From the NCBI GenBank assembly GCA_016859345.1, contig CM029114.1:8305501-8369500 (forward strand): 64,000 nt of DNA. The letters are read 5' to 3'. Positions within the stretch are counted from its first letter, which is position 1. Each line of letters begins with the position of its first letter. The DNA comes from Istiophorus platypterus (lineage: Eukaryota > Chordata > Actinopteri > Istiophoriformes > Istiophoridae). The notes under the pieces are model-generated. The model worked only from the letters and a program-made list of their open reading frames with translations. It was not told where the DNA came from and ran no database searches. Made by a program: the position numbers and the translations under genes. This document shows, piece by piece, positions 49,732-61,270 of this stretch.

Positions 49732-52700
49732 GTAACAGTGCATCAGCGCCCATTGTCACAGCCACATCTGTATCTTCACACTTCTTGATCAGTCGGCATT
49801 AGGATATTCATGTGTTATCACCTGTGTGCGATGCAGGAGACATATTGGGCCTGACAGCGTGTCGTATTAAGCACCGCGTGTGAATTGCAGCATTCTTGTT
49901 CATCATCTTTGGTTGTCCGAAACGATTTCTCAGGTATAACAACTGTGCTACCAGGGAGAACGGCACAGTAATTGATTCCTTAATGGAACCAGGTGATTTA
50001 ATGGCTGTCTTGCTGCCTTGACAACAGTGGAGTTGCTTTCAGCTAGCGCAGTCATTTAAATGGATGCCCTAAGTCTGTCTGTGTTTTACAGTGATTGCTG
50101 CCCCTCCTCAGTTGGAGAAAAAGCTTTATCTAATGGAACAAATTAAAGCCAAACGAGACTGTATGTGCATCTAAGTGCTTGTGTGCACGGGCCAGAGTGT
50201 GTAAATCAGAGTATGACTTTGCTCAAATGCAGGCTTCTGTCTTATGGCTGTAGCTTCTAGGGTTCCCTCTGTTTCATTGCTTGCTATGCACATCACTGTT
50301 TTAATAGTTAGCTGGCACTGACTAGGATTTTAAGTCCCTTTTCAGAGTTCCTCCTGGCAGTTGGCCATTCTCACACTAGAGGAGATAGATTCTATTATTT
50401 TCCAAGAAGATTTATGCTTTCATGAGTAATGATAGAAATCCACAAAGGAAAATGTTCTTATATTTTTTTTGAAAGCATTGTCACAGGATGAAATGCACTG
50501 CGAAATGAATGTGGAAAAAAACGTCCCTCTGTCAAGCAGCTCAGGAATTGAGGTTTCACTTTCTTCCTCTGAGACATCACAGGGCACCAGCTTGAAATAG
50601 AGCCATCGATTTATTAGCTTTCTGCATTGAACTGAAGACACAAAGATTTCAACAAATACTGTGTATTTATAGGATTACTCTGCTTTTGTGGAATTCAGGA
50701 AATGGTTCATCTTTTTGCATTTCTTGGCTCAAAGAATTTATAATCACAAAAGTCAAAATCCTCACTAACTCTTTTTGCTTTTCTGTCACTTGTTGCTTTT
50801 ATTAAGGGGGCAGGTATGATACAGTAGAATGTCCTTGAGCTTTCAAACACTAATATTGGTTTTATCAGTCTTCAGGCACTGTTAATATTCGAGAATCTAA
50901 GTGTAGCCACTATACATCTGCTGCTCGATCTATATCTGTTACTGTGTACTCTTTGAGCAGCCAATATTTTCTCCACACTATCCCACATTTCTATTAGGAT
51001 CACTTTAGTGTGATTTATTGCCGCCATTTGTGGGTTTCAGCTCAGTCCTCTGATTTTCTTTCCTTATTCTCAACAATGTTTGTGTTAGCTGCATCCAGTA
51101 GCCTTGAAACGATTGATTCTCCTTTAAGTCAGATTTTCACCTTTTCATTGCTGGCAATTACACTTTAGCCCCCCTTCATCCTCACAATCCCTCATCAAAC
51201 ACAGAATCTCCTCACAATCTTTTTAAGTTTTTCTTGAGTGATTAGAAATGGTTATTTTATAAATAACCCACATTTTTAGATATTGGACTCACAAATAAGC
51301 ATATGTCATTAGAAAATGGTTTGATTACTTTGGCCAGAATCCTTTCACTGTAAAATATTACTTCAGTTACTGGATTAAGAAGATCTTTATACCCCATTAA
51401 ACTATCATTTTATGACAGATGTAATGTGAATTGTTGTGTTGCAATTATATTCATAAATGTTTTGTTTTTTTTAATTGATATGAAACATTACTTTTTCTTA
51501 CAAACTTATAATGGGTATTTAAATTACATGATTAATGGGACATGATAAAGGGAGTTCTGCTAGCTGTAAAGACCTGTAAATAGCCAGCCCAATTTTGGAC
51601 TTTTGAGGCCCCAGCTTATCAATAATTGAGAGTTTAAAAAGTCTCATAAGGATATCTTGACCAATAGTCAATTCTTTTCATAAACACATGACATAAGCAA
51701 AGATTATGGATAAAAATCCCTTAAATTTGTTTCTGAGAAGATTTGTGAACAAGATATGTACTGCAGTTGAAAAGAACTACATCTGGTGTACCTAGAGTGC
51801 AGTTGTGCAACCGTCAGACCTGAAGTAGATCAGGCTTTTTTAGCACATACATGTTGTCTTTCTTGATCTGATACTTTGTGTTGGCTTGGGACACCTTTTT
51901 TTCTTTGCACAAGAAAATTTAGCAGTGTTTTCAAATTGCTTGCTCTGGCAAAAATTGTTACATCCATATTTATATCTAATTTTAGTCTGCCTTTTGGTTT
52001 AGGTTGAATGAGCATGATTGAGAGCTGTAGTTGTTTATACAATGAAAGCTAAATTTTTATGATGTAGCTCATAAACAATGTACTACTGACTTGTGTTTTT
52101 GGTTTCATTCTACAGCTATAAGAAACTAGTTTGGATGCCAGCTGTGTGGTGGGGCATGTGGGTAAGCTCCTGCTCTGATGCTGTGGAGGGTTTCTGCATA
52201 CCTGTTGCCCGCACACTTATAGCATGTGGAAAACTGTCCAAGCCCAACAAAGAGACGTGTACTCTTGCTGAAGTGCCCCGGGTTGAGTCTGTGCACAAGG
52301 CTAAAGTAAAGTCTGTGTGTACCACAGCTGTGGTTTTATCTGTGAAGTGCCAACTTGGCACAGTGCTCTGAAGAAATCCAATCCTCTCCCCATCAGCAGC
52401 CATTCCAGGGACTGTCTGGATGCGTGTTGCACTGCCAGACTGCTCGGTACACACGGTCAATGCTAGTCTATATACATCTTTTTATTCTAAGAAAAGGAAA
52501 AATCCTTGGCCAGAAAGCAAGATTGAAAGTAACAGGCTTAAGGGCACAATTAAGGAAATGGTGTCTAACTTGGCATGCCACAACTGGTTAGCAAAGGGAG
52601 TAAATACAGGCAGGGTATGAGTCCATATATTTCAGTTGCACAATAGCATTAAAAGGAGTAAAACTCTGTTTTGTTAAAGCTGGATTAAGTCAATAAAAAA

Positions 52701-53985
52701 AAAATTAAGTCCATTTATTTTTGCCACTTGGGGGCATCTGATAAGGCTGTAAGTACAAAAGTAAGTTTTTACACTGAACAAGAAAATGATTGACTTTTTA
52801 CATATCCAACAGAAGCAGAACATCAGTATTAATTTGGACTAGATTTTCTGGCCACTGGATATAAGTCTCATTCACTCTCTTAGCTTTCTTTTGGTCTACA
52901 CCCACTTATGAGAAAAATCTAACTCTTTAATTGCTAAATGCTCCACTATGTTTACCAGCTAGTGGCATATGGTTGCTTTAGTAGAGCTTTTTTGCTCAAA
53001 ATGTTGCCTGCTGTTTCTTAAAAAAAAACCAAAACAAAACAAATCAGAATGGACTTTTTGGACTGCAAAACCAAAATGCTGAGCTGAGAGATGCTAAAAT
53101 GCTCTGTAGAGCTGTGGGGAACTTCAGACTTAGGGATAATGCTCAATTCTAATATAAACGTATTGATTAGAGCAGCTTTAATAATTGTCTGTTACATATT
53201 ACATGTTAGTAGAACTTAAGATGATGCTAGTTCTCTACATGGAAGAGTGAGTCTTGTTGTTTTTTGTTTTCTTTTTTCAAATAGGTTCTTGTAGATTTTG
53301 TTTTCCAAAAATCATGAACAAGGCTGTTTTTTTTACTTTAAACCAGTATTTGTCATTGATCATTATCCCATTACTCTCAATCTCCTGGGCACCTGTTTCA
53401 CCTGTTTGCTCCAGGAACCGGCCGTCCCTAGCTTCCAAAAGCTATTTTCATCCACGTCACAGCTCTTGCTGGACTAAGAATAGCGACTGATGAATGAAAC
53501 TTGTGTGTGCAATACTAAGGGCACATGTAGAGCCTTCGTTCACTAAAAGTGCTGCTGGAATTTCAGCTTTCTAGGTGTAAGCTGCAACAAAACACTAACA
53601 CAACCACTTATTATACTTCAAGAGAATAACAATTAGTTATTGTTGCTGATTTTTTGAAATGTTTTTTTACTTGCCATTTAAGTGGTTGGAATGATCAGGA
53701 AGAAAAAAAACATTTTAAATGAACTTTTTCAGAAATTATTGCCATTTTTGATCAAAACACTACAGCTCTTGGGCAAAAGATAAATCTCAACTGGGTGTTT
53801 TGCCTGTCCCATTTCATCAGTGTCATGCTTTTACTCTGCCTCAGTCTCTCTCTGCTCACAATGGTTTGAACAACAATAACAACAAGCAAATTTCATGCCA
53901 TGTTTAGGAAACTAATTACGGAACTTCAGTCGTTCCGGTAAAAGGCAGGGACAACTTTAGCTATTCATAGCCTTCCTCTTCTCAG

Positions 53986-54152
53986 CTCACAGCAATGAAC
54001 TGGCAGTCCCGAGGGGGGCCGTGCAATCTGAGATCGGTCTAATGCTTCCTACCGTAGCACTGGGACTATACAGCAAAGAGGTGGAGAAGCCTTACAAAAG
54101 GACTAGCGACTTTTTCATCAAGGTCAAAGCAATTGGTTTGCACTGAAACAAA
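53986..54152 (+). other. exon-like segment of unknown role
   Basis: A GC-richer 167-nt piece lies between acceptor cctcttctcag (ends 53985) and possible donors gtacgt (54153) or gtgagc (54157). One frame contains ATG at 54042 and 34 codons starting MLPTVALGLYSKEVEKPYKR and ending IKVKAIGLH before TGA at 54144. The same frame is open upstream to about 53986. Its protein-like composition stands out from the flanking AT-rich intron. It contains a stop in each possible use as an in-frame coding exon of fbxw7, so it could be a poison exon, a UTR exon, a conserved element or chance. Confidence 0.3.
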
Positions 54153-55429
54153 GTACGTGAGCCTCCCAAAAATATTTCTCATCTCTTATGCAGTTCAGTG
54201 AGGAGATTTGGAGCTGCAGCCTGCATAGCTGATTCTTAATTTGTCATAGTAAAGCTTAGCTAGAAACCCTCATGTGGGCATTGAAAAGACCCACTTTCAC
54301 CTTTTTAGAGGTGCTTTTGCCAAGACGTTATACAATTTAACACAAAAAATAATTTTTTTTAATACAGTGCGTTAACAGTAGTGATCCTCTGAGGTTATGC
54401 GCCTAATAGTAAACAGCAGATCAACGGATCAGAAAAGCTGAAAACCAAAAAGAATTGGTAATTGATGAAGGGTTAGGCTGAATAAACCTTGTCAAACTGC
54501 TCTCCTCTGTGATGTTCACAACTGTTTGGGAAACCGCTTCATCTTCCCTGTGGTCTACTTTGTAAATTGTGATTTAATTGTGATGGGTGGGCTCTAACAT
54601 TAACTCTGAGTTTTGTGACTGGAAGTAAGTGTGTGTTTAACATAATTATATTTTAAATACATTGTGGGATATTTGCAAGCAATCTGTAGTTGACATACTT
54701 TTTTTTTTTTTTCGAGTTGCAGAATATGTAATTCATTTGGTCTTGCAAAACTTCCAATAATGTTTGCTAATTGTAGGTGCTGTTGCATAAAGAAACACCA
54801 CCTTTTTTTTCTTCTTTTTTTAAACATCTTGTCCTTTATTTATGAAAACAGAATGAGTCAGAAAAACAAATTTTGTAATAAGTTGAATTGCTTTTGAGTA
54901 TGTTTTGCGTGGTTTCAGTATTCACTGATTGTAGATGTAACTTAACAGAACCAGACCAAAATAAAAAAGGATTTACTGGCCATGGAGTTTCATCTCTTAT
55001 TTTGTTTTTGAATCACTTAGACTCTGACCAGCTGATCAAATGAATAGACCTAACTCAATGGAAATATGATACAATCAAAGATGTATCCGAAAAAGCTTGT
55101 TGCTGTTTTTAAGAACTAGATCTTTTTTTTTTCTTCAATAGAAACATGACCTGTAAATTTAGTACATTCCCTACAGTCTTGTCAATTTTGTGATCTTGTT
55201 GGAAATTTATCTAACTTATAGTTGTGATATTGTACGTTTAGAATCCTCTTCAGTTTTGCTATTGCATAAACAGACTGTCACTGGACCTTAGGTGCAACAG
55301 TCAAGTCAATTCAGTGACATCTCGTGTCTGTGGCTTTGTTACTGTTTTAGATCTAGATGGATTGGTAGTGACAGTGACAACTAAGATTTTGTTTCTGGTT
55401 TGGTAGCTTTGCCAGATGTCCTAAAGAGT

Positions 55430-55545
55430 CAGTTTTATCTGTGTAGCCCAAAATCACAATTTTTCCTCAGAGGGCTTTACAGTCTGTAGAACATACAACA
55501 GCCACTATCTGTTGAGCCTTTATTTGGATTATAATACTCCTATCA
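55430..55545 (+). repeat. fish dispersed repeat
   Basis: The wording tgtgtagcccaaaatcacaa then cctcagagggctttacagtctgta is that of a very common fish interspersed repeat. Only a fragment of about 115 bp remains. Confidence 0.6.
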
Positions 55546-57466
55546 ATATCTTTTTGATTTTTTTTTTTTCTTTCCCCTCCACACAGGCTGCCCTCTGGTC
55601 ATTTAGAGAGGCTTGAAAGGGGAAATTTTTGTGATGGGAATATGCAGCTGCAGATTTTGGAGGGCGTAGTGGAATATCACATGAGGAATATTTATATATT
55701 TGAACAGTATCAATATTTATTGACATATACATTTAATACCATTAATGAGGACGGAAACTCATTGGACATATTTATTAGACCATAAGAAAACACACAGTTT
55801 TGAGTAAGACTGAATGTAGACATAAGTTACAAGAAAATACAAGAAACTACACAGGTTATGTTTTTGAGTTCAGTTTAAATCCTGAACAAATCAAATAAAG
55901 GCTTGTTCTGGTTATCAACATTCCTTTAATTTTGAATCAAAAACTTGATATGCTCCCCAGCCAACATGGCATAAAATTTACGCCTAGGTTAGCTTGGACT
56001 GTTGAACTATCACACGAAGCTTGTTTGTGAACTTGGCTGCTAGAAGTTTGGGATTTTAGACTTTGGCTCTCTGTTTACTCAGTGGGATGGTGCCTTTTCA
56101 AATGGTAGAAAAGCTTTCCCGTCTTTGGGAGTTCAGGTCGTCTTCATGTCTAGCAACAGGTATTGCTCTGCTATTTATCCAGATTTAGAAATTGGAACCA
56201 TTTCAAAATCACACGTTCTGTAGCCTCTCTTGCCTTAATTTCCTCATCTTGTGCAAATGTCTGACTCTCTTCACAGTCACTCATTTTTATGTTTTTAAGA
56301 ATTTGCGGTGGCCCTACACACGTCAGCTATGCAACCCTTTTGCTGTAGCCTATTAGGCTGAATTTTCAGATGAAGGCTGTACAAATAACAGTACAGTAGA
56401 CCCAGTTGGTGCTAGATGGTGAGGTATATATTTTCTGTATTAGAAAATAGAAAAAGATGGCTGTTTTTGTACTGATGCCCATTGTCGGCTGTCAGTCAAT
56501 TTTCTTGAGGAAAAAGTGAGATCCATGCATCCCTAGGAATGATTGAAACAGCAGTGTCTTCCTCTTAAATAAGGATTTCTGATGTTTAATCTTCACTTGT
56601 CTCCTTCCTACAGTCACTCCTCTTTGCAACCCCTGCCCTGTGTCTGCACGTGTCATTTCTAATGGCTTAGCTACATATTGTGGCCTAGCAGCTTAATATG
56701 GGCCTGAACATTCTTGTAAGTGCAAGCACATATAGGCTCGAAGAAACTTTCGTTCTTGAGAGTTAATGTTTTGATGGCCACAGCTTAGTATTGTTGCTTG
56801 AGTTGGATTCTTGTCTGCATTGCTGCGTCTGTGATTCGGTGTCAGAAGGTGAAGCCTCTGTCCTTCAGTTCCACACAAAATTTGAGAGATTTCCGAAGCA
56901 AGCAACATGACGAGTAACACAGCAGATTTGAAAGATTAACAGAAAGTCTTTCATTTTTCCAAAGTTTGTAGACTACTAAATCTTAGACAATTGTTGGACA
57001 AGCTTCTATTACATTTAAGCTGTTCTTTGTTTTTCTATTTGACAGACTGGACATTATTTATTGGCTTTGTTGGAGGTTGGAACACAAAAAGCTCTCAAGG
57101 CTATTCTGTCCATCTGTCCGCATAAAAGGCAAAGCATTCAGTGCTGTGTGATCTGAAGCCAGACACAATCACTCCAATCTTTTTTCCTTGTCTGCTACTG
57201 AGCAGCACAAGTGCCTTCAGAAGCAAATGTTTAATGTCTATTATTTCAATTCTGAGGAATAAATAGAATAGAAAGAGGGATACTCACACTTCCATTTGGC
57301 AGAAAAAAAAGAAGTTAAGCATGCATTTGTCTTTATGGAATGATCTCTAATAAGAGTCTTTATTCTTTCACTTTAGCAGTTGAGTTAATTTAGCAACAGA
57401 AACAGAAGCTAAGAAAAATTTATATATTTCAATCACGTGTCTTGTGTCATTTTTTTTGTATTGCAG

Positions 57467-57715
57467 AATGTCAAGCCCTTCTCCTCCTCAGACAGCCTAG
57501 CGAAGGTCCAGGAGGTAGCAAGCTGGCTTTTGGAAATGAACCAGGATCTGCTGTCGGGGGGCAGCAGCAGCAGGCGGAGTCGGGGGCCGGGGGGTCCGGC
57601 AGTGCGAGGTAACGCCTCCTCCGCAGCCCGGGCTACCCAGCAGGCAGCAGAGGAGGGCGACGAGGATGAGCACATGAACCGGGTAGTAGAGGAGGAAGAG
57701 CAGCTGCAGCAGAGG
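57467..57715 (+). CDS. fbxw7: fbxw7 alpha start exon (coding from 57536)
   Basis: This exon begins the alpha (nuclear) isoform of FBXW7, the F-box and WD40 substrate receptor of an SCF ubiquitin ligase that degrades cyclin E, Myc, Notch and Jun. Coding starts at ATG 57536 in good context (ggaaATGa) and gives MNQDLLSGGSSSRRSRGPGG, and later EHMNRVVEEEEQLQQR, matching human MNQELLSVGS and MNRVVEEE (recalled). Sixty codons precede donor gtgagg at 57716, phase 0. The 69 nt before the ATG are also open in frame (NVKPFSSSDSLAKVQEVA, then SWLLE). Compared with human, the early basic run KRRR is replaced by SSRRSR, while Ser10 is kept. The F-box, dimerisation and WD40 regions are encoded beyond the window. 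Confidence 0.93.
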
Positions 57716-57917
57716 GTGAGGCCAACTGACATTCAAGAAGTTATACTATAAAATATAAACCTATAGTGAGTTCTAAGCAACTGGTCATATAATTGTGAAA
57801 AAGTCCTGAAAGCTTGCACGTTGGTAACAGATTAGAAACTTTGGGCCAGATATAATGGAACAGATTAAATTTTTCATCAGACCTTTCCCCGGAGACATTG
57901 TATTTTTTTTGTCACAG
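57716..57917 (+). other. fbxw7: short intron splitting the fbxw7 alpha-specific region
   Basis: A 202-bp phase-0 GT-AG intron (gtgagg to gtcacag). Read-through would stop after eleven codons, so it must be spliced. In human, as I recall, the alpha-specific coding region is a single exon, so this would be an additional intron. Confidence 0.85.
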
Positions 57918-58454
57918 CCTGAGGCGTCGCAGGTTGACGGTGGGAGAGAACAACCATGGGCGCCCAGCGAGTCAGGAGCCAGCAATGGCCCCCAAGGAGA
58001 CGAGGAAGGGGAAGAAGATGGCCCGCCAAACGATGTGAATGGTGGGGAGAAAGGAGCCCGTTGGATGTGGGAGACGGAGCAGAGACGGCTGCGAGGTCAG
58101 CCACTGGGCGAAGAGGAGGAGGAGGAGGAGGAAGAGGAGGAGAACAACAACAGCAGCAGCCACCAGGAGGAGGAGGAGGTGGAGGAGAGGACAGAGGGAG
58201 GGGAAGAACAGGGAAGGGAGGAAGAGGAGAGGGAAGAGGGTGAGGAGGAAGAGGAGGAGGATGAGGACGAGGAAGAGATGGACCAAGACAGTGATGACTT
58301 TGAACATTCGGTGGAGAGTGGGAGGGAGGAGGAAGAGGAGGAGGAAGGAGAAGGGGAGGAAGGGCTGCGGTCTCCCTCTCTCAGGAACAATGTGTCTGCC
58401 CCCAATAACAACCTTGACTCGGGTTGTACACACCAAAGCTCTTCCAACAAGAAG
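57918..58454 (+). CDS. fbxw7: fbxw7 alpha-specific acidic exon
   Basis: This 537-nt phase-0 exon encodes residues 61-239 of the alpha N-terminal region. It starts PEASQVDGGREQPWAPSE and ends TLDSGCTHQ-type sequence (NNLDSGCTHQSSSNKK) before donor gtaagc at 58455. The middle is dominated by glutamate runs, with the conserved EEEMDQDSDDFEHSVESG corresponding to human EEEMDQESDDFDQSDDSS (recalled). With the previous exon the alpha-specific part totals 239 residues, against 167 in human, mainly because of longer acidic and low-complexity runs. The exon should be spliced to the common exon that in human begins MKRKLD. Long frames on the other strand (S-, L- or R-rich) are translations of the GAG/GAA-rich DNA and are not genes. 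Confidence 0.92.
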
Positions 58455-60904
58455 GTAAGCAGCTGTTGCTTGTGAAAAGTTTTCATTGGAACAACTTCTT
58501 ACTGAAGCTCTGTAAGCTATCTGTTGATTATCCAGAGTAACAGGGATACTGTTTCTGTTGCTCTAAGATTTCTTTTTCAGTCCTGTGAGCACCACAAACA
58601 AAACTCCATTCTCCTCCTTTATATTGTATTGTAAAACCATTTACAGGGCTAGATAAGACTACACACAAGTGTAAAATTGCGCAGTTTGGGTGAACTCACC
58701 CTTTAGGATATGTCTGTGGTAAGCACTGCTTTTACTCAAATTAAGTTACACACAGGCAGTATATGATCATTATCACATCACCACTGTGAAAAGTTTCCCC
58801 ACAATGTACTGCCATGACAGTTCATGGTTCATATTTAAAACACCAGCTACCTCTTTTGGCATAGATGTGTTACTGCACTATGCATTCATGCAGCGTCCCC
58901 TTTACCAGGCAGTGACCAAATCTTCCCAGTGGAAGTCCTTGGACTTCACAAATACAAGTCTTGAAGGTACACTTGCCACATTTCCACAGTGTCACAGGCC
59001 CAGAGAAGATGTATTTAAGTTCTGAAAACTGCAGAGCCATGTCATCAAAGTACATTTCTTTATTAGTGGGAGAAGTGACACTTTGTGTAAATAAGTCTTT
59101 TAACTTGGTCACATAAGTTGTGAAAGACAGACAATGCTCATCAATCTGTTCATTAATGAGTTGGTTGCAATATAAGCTTTTCACTTTGAAAATGCTGGTT
59201 CTATTGATTTTACAATCATTTAGCCAGTAGCTTTATGTCAGGTGAAGGTCTGAAGTTCATAACTCCAAGCTCTGGGGACAAAAATGTTGAAAATGGCCAC
59301 TGATTGATTCCAAAAAAACAAACAAAAAACCAAACTGGTCTCATGTCATGCAAGTATTTCTGCTTATATAGTTTTCCACAGTCAAATATTGTGTGACTTG
59401 GCTAGTTTTGAAGATGCCTTTTCCACTTTTTTTTCTTCAAGCTTCTAACTCCATTAGCATTCTTGCTAACTTCAACTACTAGCAACTAAATGATTTGTTT
59501 GTAAGGTGGCATGATCTAAGTGATCTTTGTCAGGTTGCACTGAACTTTTGCTTCAGGTCAGAATGAAATTGAGTTCCAGTCATGCTCCTGATGGCTTGTA
59601 TCCAATTGCAAATCAGTACTAAGCTATTCCGAGTGACCACTTCTCTTTTTTTTCTTTTTAAATACATTTCTATTCTGTTGGGAGTAGTCTCCTTGGTGTT
59701 AGTACCCCTATTCACAAATCTTGAAGGTTTTACTGAATGATTTAATAGGAAAATTGCATTAATCATTATGTATTAACTGTATATGTCTAAAAAAAAATTT
59801 ATTGTGCAGCTGACAGAATATATAGTTTTTTTTTGTCATCCATGTGTAGTTAATTAGTCAGTATGAGGTATATATCTATAATGTTATTTAAAGAAGGGCC
59901 ATTACAACTCTTAAAATGCTGGCAAGTTTTCCTACGACACATTTGCTTCACGGAAGGTAAAGATAATCAGTGAGATAGTATGGAGCACATTGTATAACTG
60001 AATTGCAACATTTATCAACAGTGTGATTAAAGCAGCTGCAGTGTGTGATTGGAGAGGAAAAATTATAATTATAATTAGAGAAACAGATTAATGATGATTA
60101 TTAACAAGTGGGAAGATGGTATTTCTTTGCATCTTCTTTCACTGACTTAATCACCTGCTGTATTCTAGGACTGATTAGTTATGCAAGTTTGTGATAGTAG
60201 ACTGACCTCACAATACTAAATAATTGTAGTTAACAGTGTGCTCATATATACTTCATTCCTGTGTACATTGTACACTAAGTGTAAAAAGTTCAAGTATGTG
60301 CCCACCTCACTAATTGATTTACTGACATGATGAGGGACGATTGTAACCGAGTTGTGCTTGATGTTCAAAAGACGCAAGTAACAATTTGTCACATCTTTAC
60401 TCAGCAGTAGAACTAAGTCTCTTATGTAGCACAGCACCAGTGTTTGGGTGTTCATGTTAGTGTCCTGTTTCAGTGATGACTGATGACACAACTATTTATT
60501 GAATATGTTTCAGTGGCCTTCAACTTACCGGTATTTATAAAGGGGAAGTTGAGCTTGCCAAGAAATTTCAAGAAACTAGGGATGATATTCATATTTGCGA
60601 GTTTGCAATGCACTGACATAGATTATGACAAGATTAAACTAATAAATTACCTGTTGTCTGCAAGTATTGCATTATTACTGATATGTTGCATCAGTGTATA
60701 TTTAGGCCAAAAAAGGACATAGAACTTTAAAAGAACTAGTAATACTTTAGGATATGTTGCTATAGTGTAGTTGGCTCATTGTTTAGAACAGTCTGGTGTA
60801 GCACTAGAGTTGAGAGTAGCAGGATAAATTCAGCAGGTGGTGGGGTGAGTCTGCTAAGAATAAAAACCTTACCTCCAGTAAAATTCTTATCAAAAAGTTT
60901 GCAT

Positions 60905-60907
<3 letters not shown>

Positions 60908-60947
<40 letters not shown>
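60908..60947. repeat. (TA)n microsatellite
   Basis: About 19 TA units in an fbxw7 intron. Confidence 0.95.
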
Positions 60948-60949
<2 letters not shown>

Positions 60950-61240
60950 TTACAAAAATTGAAAATCTTTTGCAGAATCAGCCCCTCCGATCCAGTATTT
61001 GACTGCTAAGGTTTCCTTTTTTCCCTTAGTAATACAAACGCCAGATAGTTGTATTTTGTGTATTTTTAACAATATGAATGTAATCAATGTTATATACCAC
61101 GGGATTGTATCAGACATTCTCCTTTCTAAACCAGAGGCAACATAGAGGACACTAGAGATAATACTCCCATCTCACTGGACAGTTATGAGTAAAGCTGTGA
61201 TGGATTTGTCATCAGTGGCATAGCCTCAAGACTATTGAAT

Positions 61241-61270
61241 CCCCCCCCCACACACACACACACACACACC
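61241..61270. repeat. C-run with (CA)n microsatellite
   Basis: Nine C residues followed by about ten CA units. Confidence 0.93.

Larger units (their letters stand above)
37149..57466 (+). other. fbxw7: fbxw7 second intron (about 20.3 kb)
   Basis: GT-AG intron from gtaagt at 37149 to tttttttgtattgcag ending at 57466. It holds an X-box-like site, a Tc1-like element, a hairpin-bearing candidate conserved block, a candidate alternative promoter with exon, and a second exon-like segment, all listed separately. I recognise nothing in 37150-38430, 38450-41710, 41745-46320, 47615-48190, 49740-53980 or 54160-55430. This includes open frames of up to 114 codons near 52093-52620 that match no protein I know. 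Confidence 0.6.

Noticed and set aside
52093..52620. Open frames of 78-114 codons on both strands
   Set aside because: No recognisable domain, no good splice signals tying them to fbxw7, and both strands are equally open; treated as chance.
57972..58486. Long minus-strand and alternate-frame open frames (Leu-rich, Ser-rich, Arg-rich) over the fbxw7 acidic exon
   Set aside because: They are alternative translations of GAG/GAA-rich coding DNA; the Glu-rich frame carries the conserved MDQDSDDF motif and correct splice phase.
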